In this document: one piece after another, positions 41,380 to 50,431 of the stretch
Numbering within the stretch: the first letter of the stretch is position 1
How the letters are laid out: each line of letters begins with the position of its first letter
Assembly: GCF_900104415.1 (NCBI RefSeq)
Contig: NZ_FMXR01000006.1
Span: forward strand, 186,001 to 250,000
Reading direction: 5' to 3'
Source of the DNA: Eubacterium oxidoreducens
GTDB taxonomy: Bacteria > Bacillota > Clostridia > Lachnospirales > Lachnospiraceae
DNA: 64,000 nt
The notes under the pieces: generated by a model
What the model saw: the letters and a program-made list of their open reading frames with translations, nothing else
What the model was told of the DNA's origin: nothing
The model's database searches: none
Translations under genes and position numbers: made by a program

Positions 41380-42756
41380 TTATAGTGGTTTTTTTATAAT
41401 CTCGCCACCATCAGATACAAATTTTGTATGATCTTCTTTTGCTTTCAGCGATAAAGCTATATCTTTAATTGAAATTGTAGTTCCCGGATACACGGTTCCG
41501 GTAACGCTTACACCTGCAGTTGTCTGCTTTTTTAACAGCTCCTTTATAGTCTCTTCTTTTTTCTCCATATCAGCCAGTATTTTCTGTTGAAACTGCAGTT
41601 TTTGAAGACACTGTTTAAACTCCTTCGTCTGTTCTTCCGTTAGCTTAACACCTTTTTTTGTCTTCATCTTATAATTCGCAACAATCATTCCGACCGATTC
41701 GATACTTTCCTTAATCTCTATTTTACGACCTCTAATTTCATCATATTCTTTTTTCATCTTAGGGTCGAATCCAATTTCGATCAATGTTGTAGTACCCATT
41801 TCATTTCCAATGGTAACAGCACTAATACTTCCCGTAGTCTGTACTCTACCTCCAATCAAAAGCCCTTTTTTCCCTATAAGATTAATAAATTCCTTAGCAT
41901 CTACCTGACTATGTAATATAGATTCGCTTTCTATTACACCTCCGGCTGACACCGTTGCGCTTTCTATAAACTTTGCACAGATATTTCCTTTTGTAATAAT
42001 CTCACCGCGCCCCATTCCATGAACGCCCTGTTTGACAATTACATTACCACCGCAATGAATGACCGCATCTTCAACGACACCATCTACAATCACTTCGCCC
42101 TTTGCCTTAATGCAAAAACCACCTTTAACATTACCATGTACGTGAACACTTCCGACAAAGTCTATATTTCCCGTAGACAAATCAACATCTGCGGCAACCT
42201 CTAGCACTTCCGAAACAAAAACTTTATTTCCTACAATAGATGCATTCCCGGTTATTTCAGATATTAATTTCATTCCATCTTCTGAAACCTTAATATTCTT
42301 CCCATAAGAAAACACGGCCGGTTTTCCACTGACTGCCGGTATTACTTCGCCTACTACGTTCTTTCCGTCTTTTCCCGAAAGCGGTGCTGTCATTGTTGCT
42401 AACACAAATCCTGGTTGAACCGAATTAAGAAGATTCAAATCTTTATAGTCAACGCTACCATCCGCTTTCATCTTTGGGACAATTTCATGAGAAGTCGAAA
42501 TATGGTACTGTATCTCACCATTTTTTCCTTGCTCCATTTCATCGCCAACGGCAAAGATATATTCTTCATCGTATTTTCGATCGGCTAAAAATCTTGCAAT
42601 TGCATCATCTTTAATCCCGTATACAACACCATTTTCCGAAAGAACCTTTCTAATATCTTCTTCCGTCATTAAAGTTCCACCTTCATTTGGTTGAACAAAT
42701 GTACATATAGCCAACATCTGATCCCCCGGAATGTAGACGTTCATAAACTCATCCAT
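41380..42756 (-). CDS. FapA/DUF342-family protein
   Basis: Flagellar-assembly-protein-A family (DUF342). ATG at 42756 is preferred because GGAGG lies seven bases upstream; the product has 458 residues. The middle (about 150-290) has right-handed beta-helix-like repeats (GNIDFVGSVHVHGNVKGGFC, IVDGVVEDAVIHCGGNV, GEIITKGNICAKFIESA). A coiled coil follows (about 320-400), and a short FapA C-terminal end reads TGTVYPGTTISIKDI. It starts 15 bases after fliA. Family members are common next to fliA or cheA in Clostridia. Its biochemical role is not established. Confidence 0.85.
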   Translation of the reverse strand: MDEFMNVYIPGDQMLAICTFVQPNEGGTLMTEEDIRKVLSENGVVYGIKDDAIARFLADRKYDEEYIFAVGDEMEQGKNGEIQYHISTSHEIVPKMKADGSVDYKDLNLLNSVQPGFVLATMTAPLSGKDGKNVVGEVIPAVSGKPAVFSYGKNIKVSEDGMKLISEITGNASIVGNKVFVSEVLEVAADVDLSTGNIDFVGSVHVHGNVKGGFCIKAKGEVIVDGVVEDAVIHCGGNVIVKQGVHGMGRGEIITKGNICAKFIESATVSAGGVIESESILHSQVDAKEFINLIGKKGLLIGGRVQTTGSISAVTIGNEMGTTTLIEIGFDPKMKKEYDEIRGRKIEIKESIESVGMIVANYKMKTKKGVKLTEEQTKEFKQCLQKLQFQQKILADMEKKEETIKELLKKQTTAGVSVTGTVYPGTTISIKDIALSLKAKEDHTKFVSDGGEIIKKPL

Positions 42757-42774
42757 CACAGTCCCTCCAAAATA

Positions 42775-43539
42775 TCAGTCCGTTAAAATATTAAAGTAAG
42801 GTCCCATCTTCTTTTTCATTTTAGCAAGAGCTTTCGTATGTAACTGTGAAACTCTCGACTCAGACACTTCTAACACTTTGCTGATTTCTTTCAGTGTCAT
42901 ATCTTCATAATAGTATAGTAATATTACTTTTTGTTCTTTTTCTGTTAAAGTTTTCATAGCATCCGCAAGAACTTGTTTTAGTTCTTCTTTTTCTATAACT
43001 TCTTCCGGTTGTTCAAAATGCGAATTGTTTCTTGCATCCATCACAGGTTCAGAACCTTGTTCTACATATTCGTTCAATGAAACAACATTCGTCACCTTAA
43101 GCTGTGATTGCCAGTTATTCAGTTCATCTTCACTGATTTCAAGATATTTAGCAATCATTTCATCCGTTGCAACAGAACCTGTCTTAGCTTCTACTTCACG
43201 TATTGCCTCGTCAATCTTTTTTTGTTTTGTTCTTACCGTTCTCGGAATCCAATCCATCTTGCGAATTTGATCCAGAATTGCTCCTCGTATCCGGAGCGAT
43301 GCATATGTTTCAAATTTAACATCTTTATTTAAGTCAAATTTATCTATCGCATCAATCAGTCCAAAAATGCCATAACTAACCAAGTCGTCATATTCAACAT
43401 TGTATCCAAGATACATACTAAGACGACCTGCTACAATTTTAACCAAAGATGCATATTCAATTATGATCTGTTCTCGTAAAGCTGCGCTCGGATTCTTTCG
43501 ATAAGTATCCCACAACTTTTGCTTATCAACAGCCTTCAT
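42775..43539 (-). CDS. fliA: Flagellar sigma factor sigma-28 (FliA/SigD)
   Basis: Directs RNA polymerase to late flagellar, motility and chemotaxis promoters. The 254-residue product has sigma-70 region 2 (VEYDDLVSYGIFGLIDAID, then FETYASLRIRGAILDQIR), region 3 (about 110-165) and region 4 (VILLYYYEDMTLKEISKVL and SESRVSQLHTKALAK). Its length and domain set match the FliA/SigD/WhiG group with no region 1.1. AAGGGG precedes the ATG. It is embedded in the operon after cheC-cheD, as in B. subtilis. Confidence 0.96.
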   Translation of the reverse strand: MKAVDKQKLWDTYRKNPSAALREQIIIEYASLVKIVAGRLSMYLGYNVEYDDLVSYGIFGLIDAIDKFDLNKDVKFETYASLRIRGAILDQIRKMDWIPRTVRTKQKKIDEAIREVEAKTGSVATDEMIAKYLEISEDELNNWQSQLKVTNVVSLNEYVEQGSEPVMDARNNSHFEQPEEVIEKEELKQVLADAMKTLTEKEQKVILLYYYEDMTLKEISKVLEVSESRVSQLHTKALAKMKKKMGPYFNILTD

Positions 43540-43561
43540 AAAATTCCCCTTATCCTAAATA

Positions 43562-43906
43562 TTAGCCCCATTCATCATCGACCGATTCGGGATTTTGTTC
43601 CAACGCACCTGTTTGCTCTTCGGACTGCTCGCTTACATTTTGCTCTAAATCCGCTTCAGACGGGGCTATATCGCCGTCTTCCGTTGAGATTTCTTCCGTC
43701 TCTTCTTGTTCATCCGGTTCCAGAATGTTTTTGAAATTCTTATCTACAATGATTTTAATCACTCCGCCTAAAACCAAGAAGACAACAAGCGTAATCAAGA
43801 GTCTCTCCAGCATTATTTTCGAAGATACTCCCGTTAAGACAGATATTAAACTAGATGCAGCACCGCCTATCAACATAATAATAAGCGGAATCTGTTTTGT
43901 CTTCAT
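43562..43906 (-). CDS. Small membrane protein with acidic tail
   Basis: A 114-residue protein that I cannot name. Two hydrophobic helices (IPLIIMLIGGAASSLISVL, about 6-24, and ERLLITLVVFLVLGGVIKII, about 34-53) are followed by a strongly acidic, probably cytosolic or disordered C-terminus (about 60-114). AAGAGG precedes the ATG. It lies between cheD and fliA; in B. subtilis these two genes are adjacent, so this is an insertion specific to the clade. Confidence 0.72.
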   Translation of the reverse strand: MKTKQIPLIIMLIGGAASSLISVLTGVSSKIMLERLLITLVVFLVLGGVIKIIVDKNFKNILEPDEQEETEEISTEDGDIAPSEADLEQNVSEQSEEQTGALEQNPESVDDEWG

Positions 43907-43917
43907 TTAACAACCTC

Positions 43918-44403
43918 TTATATTTTTTTCACCGGTTTTCCAACCGCCTTGATATAATAATCACCGGTATCACAATGAAGCTCTACTGTTCGTCCATAAT
44001 TAAGTCCACAATCTTCTGCCTTAATTCGGATACCAAGTGATTTTAACTTTGCTTTTACAGCCTGAACATTTCGTTCTCCGACATTACCAATTGCAGAACC
44101 TCCGCTCATTTCAAACATTTTGGCTCCACCGGCAATCTTCGCCACAAGTCGCGTCTTGCCAATTCCTTGCTTTTGCAATTCTGACAACAATAAATCGATA
44201 CCTGTATCCGCAAATTTTGCTTTATTGGCATTATTCTTAATTTGTGTACTATCAGGAAGCAAAATATGAACCAATCCGCCAACTTTTTTTACCGGATCGT
44301 AAAGTGCTATCCCGATACACGAACCCAACCCTAACGTCGTTAGAATGTCCGGACTTTTTGCTACTGCCAAATCGGCAATTCCTATTTTATGTACAGTTGC
44401 CAT
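43918..44403 (-). CDS. cheD: Chemoreceptor glutamine deamidase CheD
   Basis: Deamidates receptor glutamines and stimulates CheC. The 161-residue product has the catalytic Cys in LGLGSCIGIALYDP (about residue 29) and His in GGLVHILLPDS (about 45), and the motif KIAGGAKMF. The start has AAAGG. It lies directly after cheC, with which it forms a known phosphatase-regulating complex in B. subtilis and Thermotoga. Confidence 0.95.
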   Translation of the reverse strand: MATVHKIGIADLAVAKSPDILTTLGLGSCIGIALYDPVKKVGGLVHILLPDSTQIKNNANKAKFADTGIDLLLSELQKQGIGKTRLVAKIAGGAKMFEMSGGSAIGNVGERNVQAVKAKLKSLGIRIKAEDCGLNYGRTVELHCDTGDYYIKAVGKPVKKI

Positions 44404-44432
44404 TTTACATACCTTTACCTTTATTTCTTTGA

Positions 44433-45053
44433 TTATACCTGAATTCCAAGTGCCGTAAGAATCTTCTCATAAGATTCCACATCCGGCATAAGAATAAAGT
44501 ATCCATCAATCATAACATCATCACCGAATTTTGTCTCAATTAAAAGCGCATTATCGCCCATCTGACCAAACACAATAGCCGGTACACTTAACACTGCGGC
44601 CTCCATATCAATCGCCAATGCCGGAACCGAAGGTGCTATTGTAAGACCTGTCAGCCCTGATAACGCGGAAAGATAAGAGCCTCCTATAATATTACCGATT
44701 TCTTTTAATGCCGACATATCCATTTCATCAAAAGGTGCACTATATTCCGGATCACGCATCATCAATTTATTAACAAGATATTGTGCGGAAGGAAGACTTA
44801 AAATGAACATCATGCTACCCGAAATATCTTCCATAACTTCTAGATAAATACCGGCAACAACGTCTTCCTCAGGTCCAATTGCCGTTGGCAATTCCTGACA
44901 CTCCATAAGTTTTACACTAGGCACGCTCATATCAACTTTAAATCCAAGCATGCTTGCAATTGCTGTAGTTGCATTTCCTGCTCCGATGTTTCCAATTTCT
45001 TTTAAAACATCAAGATACATACTATTAATATTATCAAATGTATTTTCTGCCAT
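44433..45053 (-). CDS. cheC: CheY-P phosphatase CheC
   Basis: Removes the phosphate from CheY-P, aided by CheD. The 206-residue product has two copies of the active-site motif, LKEIGNIGAGNATTAIASML (near residue 14) and LKEIGNIIGGSYLSALSGLT (near 113), each with the E and N that define CheC. The ATG has TGAGG upstream. A hairpin lies between cheW and cheC. Confidence 0.95.
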   Translation of the reverse strand: MAENTFDNINSMYLDVLKEIGNIGAGNATTAIASMLGFKVDMSVPSVKLMECQELPTAIGPEEDVVAGIYLEVMEDISGSMMFILSLPSAQYLVNKLMMRDPEYSAPFDEMDMSALKEIGNIIGGSYLSALSGLTGLTIAPSVPALAIDMEAAVLSVPAIVFGQMGDNALLIETKFGDDVMIDGYFILMPDVESYEKILTALGIQV

Positions 45054-45085
45054 TATTGATTACCTCATATATTTTTTAACACAAA

Positions 45086-45113
45086 GGGACTGAGCATGTC
45101 ACATCTCAGTCCC
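45086..45113 (-). terminator. Hairpin between cheW and cheC
   Basis: A perfect 9-bp stem GGGACTGAG/CTCAGTCCC (45086-45094 with 45105-45113), 10-nt loop, followed on the minus strand by TTTGTGTT. The U tract is weak, so partial termination or mRNA-end protection is possible. Confidence 0.6.
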
Positions 45114-45165
45114 ATAAACATTTCATCATGCGCAAAGATGGCCGAGAAAACTATATGTTCTTCGT

Positions 45166-45630
45166 TTAAACAGCTTCATTCTCTTCAATAATCTTATTGA
45201 TATCGAACAAAGAAATCAGCTGATTGCCGTTCTTGCCAATGCCATTAATAAAGTTCGACTTTTGATCCTTTTTCGTATCCACATTACGATCAATCTCATC
45301 ATCACCAAGCATCACGACTTCTTTTACTTCATCTACGACAATGCCAAGCTTAGCCGCTTCTTCAGCTTTTAAAATGATAATTCTCGAAAGATTTGTTTCT
45401 ACATCATTCTCAAGTCCCATCTTTGTACGAATACTCATAACCGGCACAATCTCACCTCTAAGGTTGATGATTCCCTTAAAATAATGCTGTGCTTTTGGAA
45501 CTCTGGTAATCGGCTGCATTCGAACAATATTATCAACATAACCAATATCGATTCCATATTGTTCTTCTCCAATATGTACTACAATATATTGTTTCTTTTC
45601 CACTTCTACAGTTTCCATTAAATCTGCCAT
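45166..45630 (-). CDS. cheW: Chemotaxis coupling protein CheW
   Basis: Links CheA to chemoreceptors. The start at 45630 (MADLMETVEVEKKQYIV) has AAGGAGG ten bases upstream and gives 154 residues. The CheW fold is seen in YIVVHIGEEQYGIDIGYVDNI, then GIINLRGEIVPVMSIRTKMG and IVVDEVKEVVML. It lies eight or so bases after cheA and is followed by a hairpin before cheC. Confidence 0.95.
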   Translation of the reverse strand: MADLMETVEVEKKQYIVVHIGEEQYGIDIGYVDNIVRMQPITRVPKAQHYFKGIINLRGEIVPVMSIRTKMGLENDVETNLSRIIILKAEEAAKLGIVVDEVKEVVMLGDDEIDRNVDTKKDQKSNFINGIGKNGNQLISLFDINKIIEENEAV

Positions 45631-45644
45631 GTTCAAAAGCCTCC

Positions 45645-47744
45645 TTACATCAATGTATTTACATCAAGAATCAATGCTACTTCACCATCACCAAGAATCG
45701 TTGCCCCGGAAATAATCTTATTTCCATTTATGTATTTTCCTAATGACTTAATAACAATTTCCTGCTGTCCCATCAGATCATCTACTACAAGACCAACCTG
45801 ACGCTCACCTTTCTTGACAATTACAACAGTAAGGTTATCAGACTCATCATCTCTCGGTTCTATATCGAGCATCTGATTTAAGCGAATCAGTGGAATCACA
45901 TCTCCACGAATATGAATTACTTCATCCGCCTGCACATATTTAATATCATCTTTGTTGATATATTCAATATTTGCAATAGATCCAAGTGCAATTGCATACT
46001 TTTCTTGTCCAACCACAACCATCAGTGCCTGAATAATCGCAAGTGTAAGTGGAAGTCTAACCGTGAACTTCGTTCCTTGTCCAAACACACTATGTGTTTC
46101 AACATCTCCGCCAAGAGCTTCAATATTGGACTTAACTACATCCAGACCAACGCCTCGACCTGAAATATCGGTAATTTCTTTTGCCATTGAAAAGCTTGGC
46201 ATAAACAACAAATCGATAACCTCTTTATCTGATAAGGCTTCTGCCTGTTCTTCCGTATACATGCCTCTTTCGATTGCTTTATTACGTACTTTTTCAATAT
46301 CAATACCATTACCATCATCACTGACTTCAATAATGACATTATTACCTTCCTGGAACGCATTTAATGTAATGGTTCCCGTTTCAGGCTTACCTCTTTCACG
46401 TCTTGTTTCCGCATTTTCCAAACCATGATCGGCTGAATTACGAAGCAAATGCTGAAGTGGATCCCCAATCTGGTCAACAACAGTACGATCAAGTTCGGTA
46501 TCTTCACCGCTCATATGAAGTTCCATCTTCTTGTCAAGTTTCTTAGACAAATCTCGAATCATACGAGGGAATTTATTAACAACGCTTTCAATTGGAACCA
46601 TTCGAACTTTCATAACAGATTCATGAAGATTCGTTGTGATTCTTTCAAGATATTCAATCTGTTCATGGAACATCTGTGATTCAAAAGAACCTTCTTCTGT
46701 TGCGGAAATCGAAACAAGTGAATTCTTAGCAATAATAAGCTCACTTACCTGATTCATCAAAGCATCGAGTTTTTCAATATCAACACGGATTGTTCTACTG
46801 GTAACCGGTTTTGCTGCCGTCTTCTTAGCCGGAGTCTTAGCCGGTGTTTCCTTCTTCTCTACCTTAGGAGCAGGTGATGATTCCTTCTTTTCTTCTACAA
46901 CTGCAGGTGCAGTTTCTTCTTTATCTTCCTTAGGCATATCCTTAGGAACATCATCAAGTTCTGCCCATACAACATCCGAAATTTCTGAAACAGCCTTAAT
47001 CGCGCTAATAACCGGTTCAATATCCTGACTTGTCACAAACAAAAAGCTAAAGTCATTTTCAAAATTTTCATCTTCAATATCCTGTGAGCTTGGAAGATAA
47101 GCCATAATCTGACCTGCTTCTTCTACTGCTTTAAATACAAGGAATGCTCTTGCAGCTTTTAACAAGCATTCTTCCTCAATATATACCGTAAATCCATAAA
47201 GTTTGAGGCCATCTTTTAGGTCGTTTTGAATAGATTCCGTTTCATTTTCATCTACACGGATATTCTTATAATGCGCTCTATCATCTTCATCAGATGCCTC
47301 TTGCTCATCCTGTGTTTCTTTTGCTTCTTCATCTGATTCTTCCGAAATCTCCTGTCCGGTACCGGAAGCTAAAACCCTGTTCAATTCCTTAATCAAGGCT
47401 TCATTATCATCTGTTCCTTCATCCGAAGTTGCTTTTACATTATCAAGGTATCCCTCAATCGCATCTAAGCACTCAAAAATCACGTCAATCAATTCGCTAT
47501 TGACTTTCATGTTTCCGCTTCGGACTTCTTGAAATACATTTTCCATATCATGAGTCAAGTGTTGCATTCTCTTGAATCCCATGGTGCCCGCCATACCCTT
47601 AAGTGAGTGCGCCGCACGGAAAATCTCATTAATCATGTCCATGTTGTCAGGTTCATTTTCCAGCGTCATAACACTGTCGGAAAGATCCTGCAAATGTCCA
47701 TTTGTCTCATCGATAAAAATCTCCAGATATTGACTAACATCCAT
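45645..47744 (-). CDS. cheA: Chemotaxis histidine kinase CheA
   Basis: Autophosphorylating kinase that phosphorylates CheY and CheB. The 699-residue product has: P1 Hpt domain with H46 in AAHSLKGMAGTMG; acidic linker; P2 CheY-binding domain (about 180-270); an Ala/Pro/Lys linker; P3 dimerisation (about 320-385); P4 ATPase (N box HLLRNSADHGLE, G1 VSDDGNGID, G2 DISGRGVGLDVVK); P5 CheW-like (about 560-699). The start follows the cheB stop by one base, with GGGATAAGG upstream. All catalytic motifs are intact. Confidence 0.97.
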   Translation of the reverse strand: MDVSQYLEIFIDETNGHLQDLSDSVMTLENEPDNMDMINEIFRAAHSLKGMAGTMGFKRMQHLTHDMENVFQEVRSGNMKVNSELIDVIFECLDAIEGYLDNVKATSDEGTDDNEALIKELNRVLASGTGQEISEESDEEAKETQDEQEASDEDDRAHYKNIRVDENETESIQNDLKDGLKLYGFTVYIEEECLLKAARAFLVFKAVEEAGQIMAYLPSSQDIEDENFENDFSFLFVTSQDIEPVISAIKAVSEISDVVWAELDDVPKDMPKEDKEETAPAVVEEKKESSPAPKVEKKETPAKTPAKKTAAKPVTSRTIRVDIEKLDALMNQVSELIIAKNSLVSISATEEGSFESQMFHEQIEYLERITTNLHESVMKVRMVPIESVVNKFPRMIRDLSKKLDKKMELHMSGEDTELDRTVVDQIGDPLQHLLRNSADHGLENAETRRERGKPETGTITLNAFQEGNNVIIEVSDDGNGIDIEKVRNKAIERGMYTEEQAEALSDKEVIDLLFMPSFSMAKEITDISGRGVGLDVVKSNIEALGGDVETHSVFGQGTKFTVRLPLTLAIIQALMVVVGQEKYAIALGSIANIEYINKDDIKYVQADEVIHIRGDVIPLIRLNQMLDIEPRDDESDNLTVVIVKKGERQVGLVVDDLMGQQEIVIKSLGKYINGNKIISGATILGDGEVALILDVNTLM

Positions 47745-47745
47745 C

Positions 47746-48819
47746 TTACCTTATCCCCACTTTCTTGTTAATTGAGGAAGCAACTTCTGTCAATGGAACA
47801 ACTTCATCTACTAATCCGGTCTCTGCAATTGCCTTTGGCATTCCGTACACAACGCAAGTCTCTTCATTTTGAGAAATAATGTGAATTTTCTTTTTCTTTT
47901 TCAAAGAGACAATACCTTCTGTACCATCTGCCCCCATACCCGTTAATACAACACAGGTAATCTCGTCAAACTTGCTTTGTTTAAGCGACTCATACATCAG
48001 ATTGGCATATGGTCTAAGACCTCCAACTGCCGGAGACTTATCTAAATGAATCTTATGTGATCCATCCGGACACGGAACCACTTCAAAATGAAATCCCCCC
48101 GGAGCCACAAGCAATTTGCCTTTCTCAAGTTTGTCGCCTTCTTTTGCCTCAGCCACTTCGATGTTACTGATTTCGTTTAATCGATCCGCCATAGACTTTG
48201 TAAATCCAGCCGGCATATGCTGCACCAATAAAAGCGGCGCATCAATATTTCCTGCAATGAATGGAATTACGCTTTGTAAAGCCTTAGGTCCTCCCGTCGA
48301 GCTTGCAATTGCAATGCACTTTTTCCCACCTCGGGATTTCGGAGCATTAATTGCAGCTTTTGGTACGGTTCCTTTCTTCGGCGGCGTCGGAGTCGGTGCA
48401 AAGAAATTCTTGCTATTGCCTGATTTTAATACCGCATTCACAATGTCAAGTAAACGCTTTTTAAAATCATCGCCCCTTGCTTTGCCGATATTGTCCGGCT
48501 TAGTTACAAAATCAATTGCCCCAAGTTCCATTGCTTTAATCGTAACATCTGCATCTTTAGTTGTAAGAGTGCTGACCATGATTACCGTAGCTTTGATTCG
48601 TTCCTTCTGCAGTTTTTCAAGAAGCTGAAGGCCATCCATACGCGGCATATTTACATCAAGCAAAACAGCATCGTATTTCTTATTTTTGATTGCTTCAAAA
48701 GCTTCCTGTCCATCTCTGCAAACATCTTTTGCTTCATAATCACTGTCTGTGTTGATTATATCACAGATTACCCTTCTCATAAGTGCAGAGTCATCAACAA
48801 CTAAAAGATTTTTTTTCAT
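47746..48819 (-). CDS. cheB: Chemotaxis protein-glutamate methylesterase CheB
   Basis: Removes methyl groups from receptors during adaptation. The 357-residue product joins a REC domain (1-125; D10/D11, phospho-acceptor D55 in VLLDVNMPRMDG) and a methylesterase domain (about 165-350) with the catalytic Ser in AIASSTGGPKAL, His in LLVQHMPAGFT and Asp in GMGADGTEG. AGAAGG precedes the ATG. It starts just after the PilZ gene. Confidence 0.96.
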   Translation of the reverse strand: MKKNLLVVDDSALMRRVICDIINTDSDYEAKDVCRDGQEAFEAIKNKKYDAVLLDVNMPRMDGLQLLEKLQKERIKATVIMVSTLTTKDADVTIKAMELGAIDFVTKPDNIGKARGDDFKKRLLDIVNAVLKSGNSKNFFAPTPTPPKKGTVPKAAINAPKSRGGKKCIAIASSTGGPKALQSVIPFIAGNIDAPLLLVQHMPAGFTKSMADRLNEISNIEVAEAKEGDKLEKGKLLVAPGGFHFEVVPCPDGSHKIHLDKSPAVGGLRPYANLMYESLKQSKFDEITCVVLTGMGADGTEGIVSLKKKKKIHIISQNEETCVVYGMPKAIAETGLVDEVVPLTEVASSINKKVGIR

Positions 48820-48821
48820 AA

Positions 48822-49544
48822 TCAGACCTTCTTTATTATTTTTCTTTCTTCCAGGAATATTTGTTTAATCAAAGTATCCTGAATGCTTTTATCTAGGGCT
48901 ACAAATTTTAACCGAACTGCATATTTATTTTTTATACGTTCGGATATTTCACATTCAATCGTCTGTGCCATTAGCTGATATAATTTATTGTCGTTGCTAT
49001 CCGATAGGAAGAACTTTACTAAGATCAATTCATCCTTTTCTAACGGATGTGACAACAAAAGCTTTACACCGCCCCCACTTATATTCACAATCGTTCCATG
49101 GAGTAATTCGTTTGGCTGTGTCAATAAAGCTTTTTGATATTGCTCTTCAATCTCTAAGCCTTCTTCCAAAGGAATTCGAAAATAAGACACATCAATCAAT
49201 TTACTTAGTCTGAAAAATTCTCTTCTTTGAAACTTCTTTATATCCGAAACCAGATCAACATCTAACGTCAAAAGTCCATCATCATTAAATCGCTGCCTTA
49301 CCATGCAATCAACAGAAAATAAACCTTTTTTTGTATATACAATTGCCTCAAAATCAGTTCCTACCGGAAATAAAATAGTCTTTCCAGCTTGGGTAGGCAT
49401 TGCAATTCGAATAGATCCATCTTCATTGATATCAAATATGGAACTTTTAAAAATCAGAACTGTCTGATTTCCCATTATTTGATTTATATTTTTAACTACT
49501 TTTATGTCAATCTTATCCCCGGGATTAAACCTCTCTAATGGCAT
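48822..49544 (-). CDS. PilZ-domain flagellar brake protein (YcgR-like)
   Basis: Predicted c-di-GMP receptor that slows the motor. The start at 49544 (MPLERFNPGDKID) has AGGAG nine bases upstream; a TTG three codons before would leave no spacing. The 240 residues have an N-terminal YcgR-type domain (about 1-105) and a C-terminal PilZ domain (about 108-230) with the binding motif KFQRREFFRL (RxxxR type) and VNISGGGVKLL (DxSxxG variant with N). It lies between flhG and cheB. The window also encodes a c-di-GMP phosphodiesterase-like protein. Confidence 0.88.
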   Translation of the reverse strand: MPLERFNPGDKIDIKVVKNINQIMGNQTVLIFKSSIFDINEDGSIRIAMPTQAGKTILFPVGTDFEAIVYTKKGLFSVDCMVRQRFNDDGLLTLDVDLVSDIKKFQRREFFRLSKLIDVSYFRIPLEEGLEIEEQYQKALLTQPNELLHGTIVNISGGGVKLLLSHPLEKDELILVKFFLSDSNDNKLYQLMAQTIECEISERIKNKYAVRLKFVALDKSIQDTLIKQIFLEERKIIKKV

Positions 49545-49549
49545 TTTTT

Positions 49550-50431
49550 TCAACTCCTACTGTATATTAAATCGGCAAATATGCCTGAAAATCCACGTCT
49601 GATTTTTATTTCATTTGAAATATTTTCATCCAAAAGTTTACTTGCAAGCAATTCAAATGCCCTTGCAGATCGTGCATTCGGATTTTTCATAGAAATTGGT
49701 TTTTGCTCTCGAATTGCTTTTTCCAAAGCAAGATCCGCCGGAATCATACCAAGATACTCGATACTACCCGACAAAAACTGATGCACTACCGTATCTAATT
49801 TATGAAAAACCTCAAGTCCATCCTCTCTTGAATGAACTTTATTCGCAATCACCCGTACCTTAGCTTCTTTTTGGGAAAACTTAGGACTATGATATAGCGA
49901 CTTGAGCAAAGAATACGAATCCGTAAGCGAACTCGGTTCCGGAGTCGAAACCAATAACACCTCCGGACTAGCCAGCACAAATTCCATCACAGCATCCGAA
50001 ATTCCTGCTCCGGTATCAATCAAAATAATATCCGCAAGATAATCTAGTTGCGATAAACTTCTAACAAGATATTCGATCTGTTCTTTTGTCAAATTATTCA
50101 GTCCTGCAACAGCATTTCCACCGGAAACAAAATCAACTCCCATAGGGCCTTTTGTGATAATCTCTTCCATGGATTTGTCTCTGTAAATGAGATCGCTAAG
50201 GTTATATTTCGGAATAGATCCAAACATAACTTCAACATTAGCAAGACCAAAATCTGCATCAAAAATTATAACCTTTTTCCCCTTTTTCCGCAACTGCACG
50301 GCTAGGTTCACGGCAAGATTTGACTTACCCACACCACCTTTTCCACTGGTAATTGTAATCACTCTGGCGGGTTGGCTTTCTCTTTGATTTTTTGCCTTAA
50401 TTATATTTCGGAGTCCTTCTGCCTGGTCCAT
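49550..50431 (-). CDS. flhG: MinD-like ATPase FlhG (YlxH)
   Basis: Controls flagellar number and placement with FlhF. The start at 50431 (MDQAEGLRNIIKAKNQ) has GGGAGAG six bases upstream and gives 293 residues. The deviant Walker A is TITSGKGGVGKSNLAVNLAV (two Lys), with VIIFDADFGLANVEVMFG for switch I and IILIDTGAGISDAV for switch II. The N-terminal DQAEGLR motif, known to stimulate FlhF GTPase, is present. The start overlaps the flhF end by 31 bases. Confidence 0.95.
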   Translation of the reverse strand: MDQAEGLRNIIKAKNQRESQPARVITITSGKGGVGKSNLAVNLAVQLRKKGKKVIIFDADFGLANVEVMFGSIPKYNLSDLIYRDKSMEEIITKGPMGVDFVSGGNAVAGLNNLTKEQIEYLVRSLSQLDYLADIILIDTGAGISDAVMEFVLASPEVLLVSTPEPSSLTDSYSLLKSLYHSPKFSQKEAKVRVIANKVHSREDGLEVFHKLDTVVHQFLSGSIEYLGMIPADLALEKAIREQKPISMKNPNARSARAFELLASKLLDENISNEIKIRRGFSGIFADLIYSRS

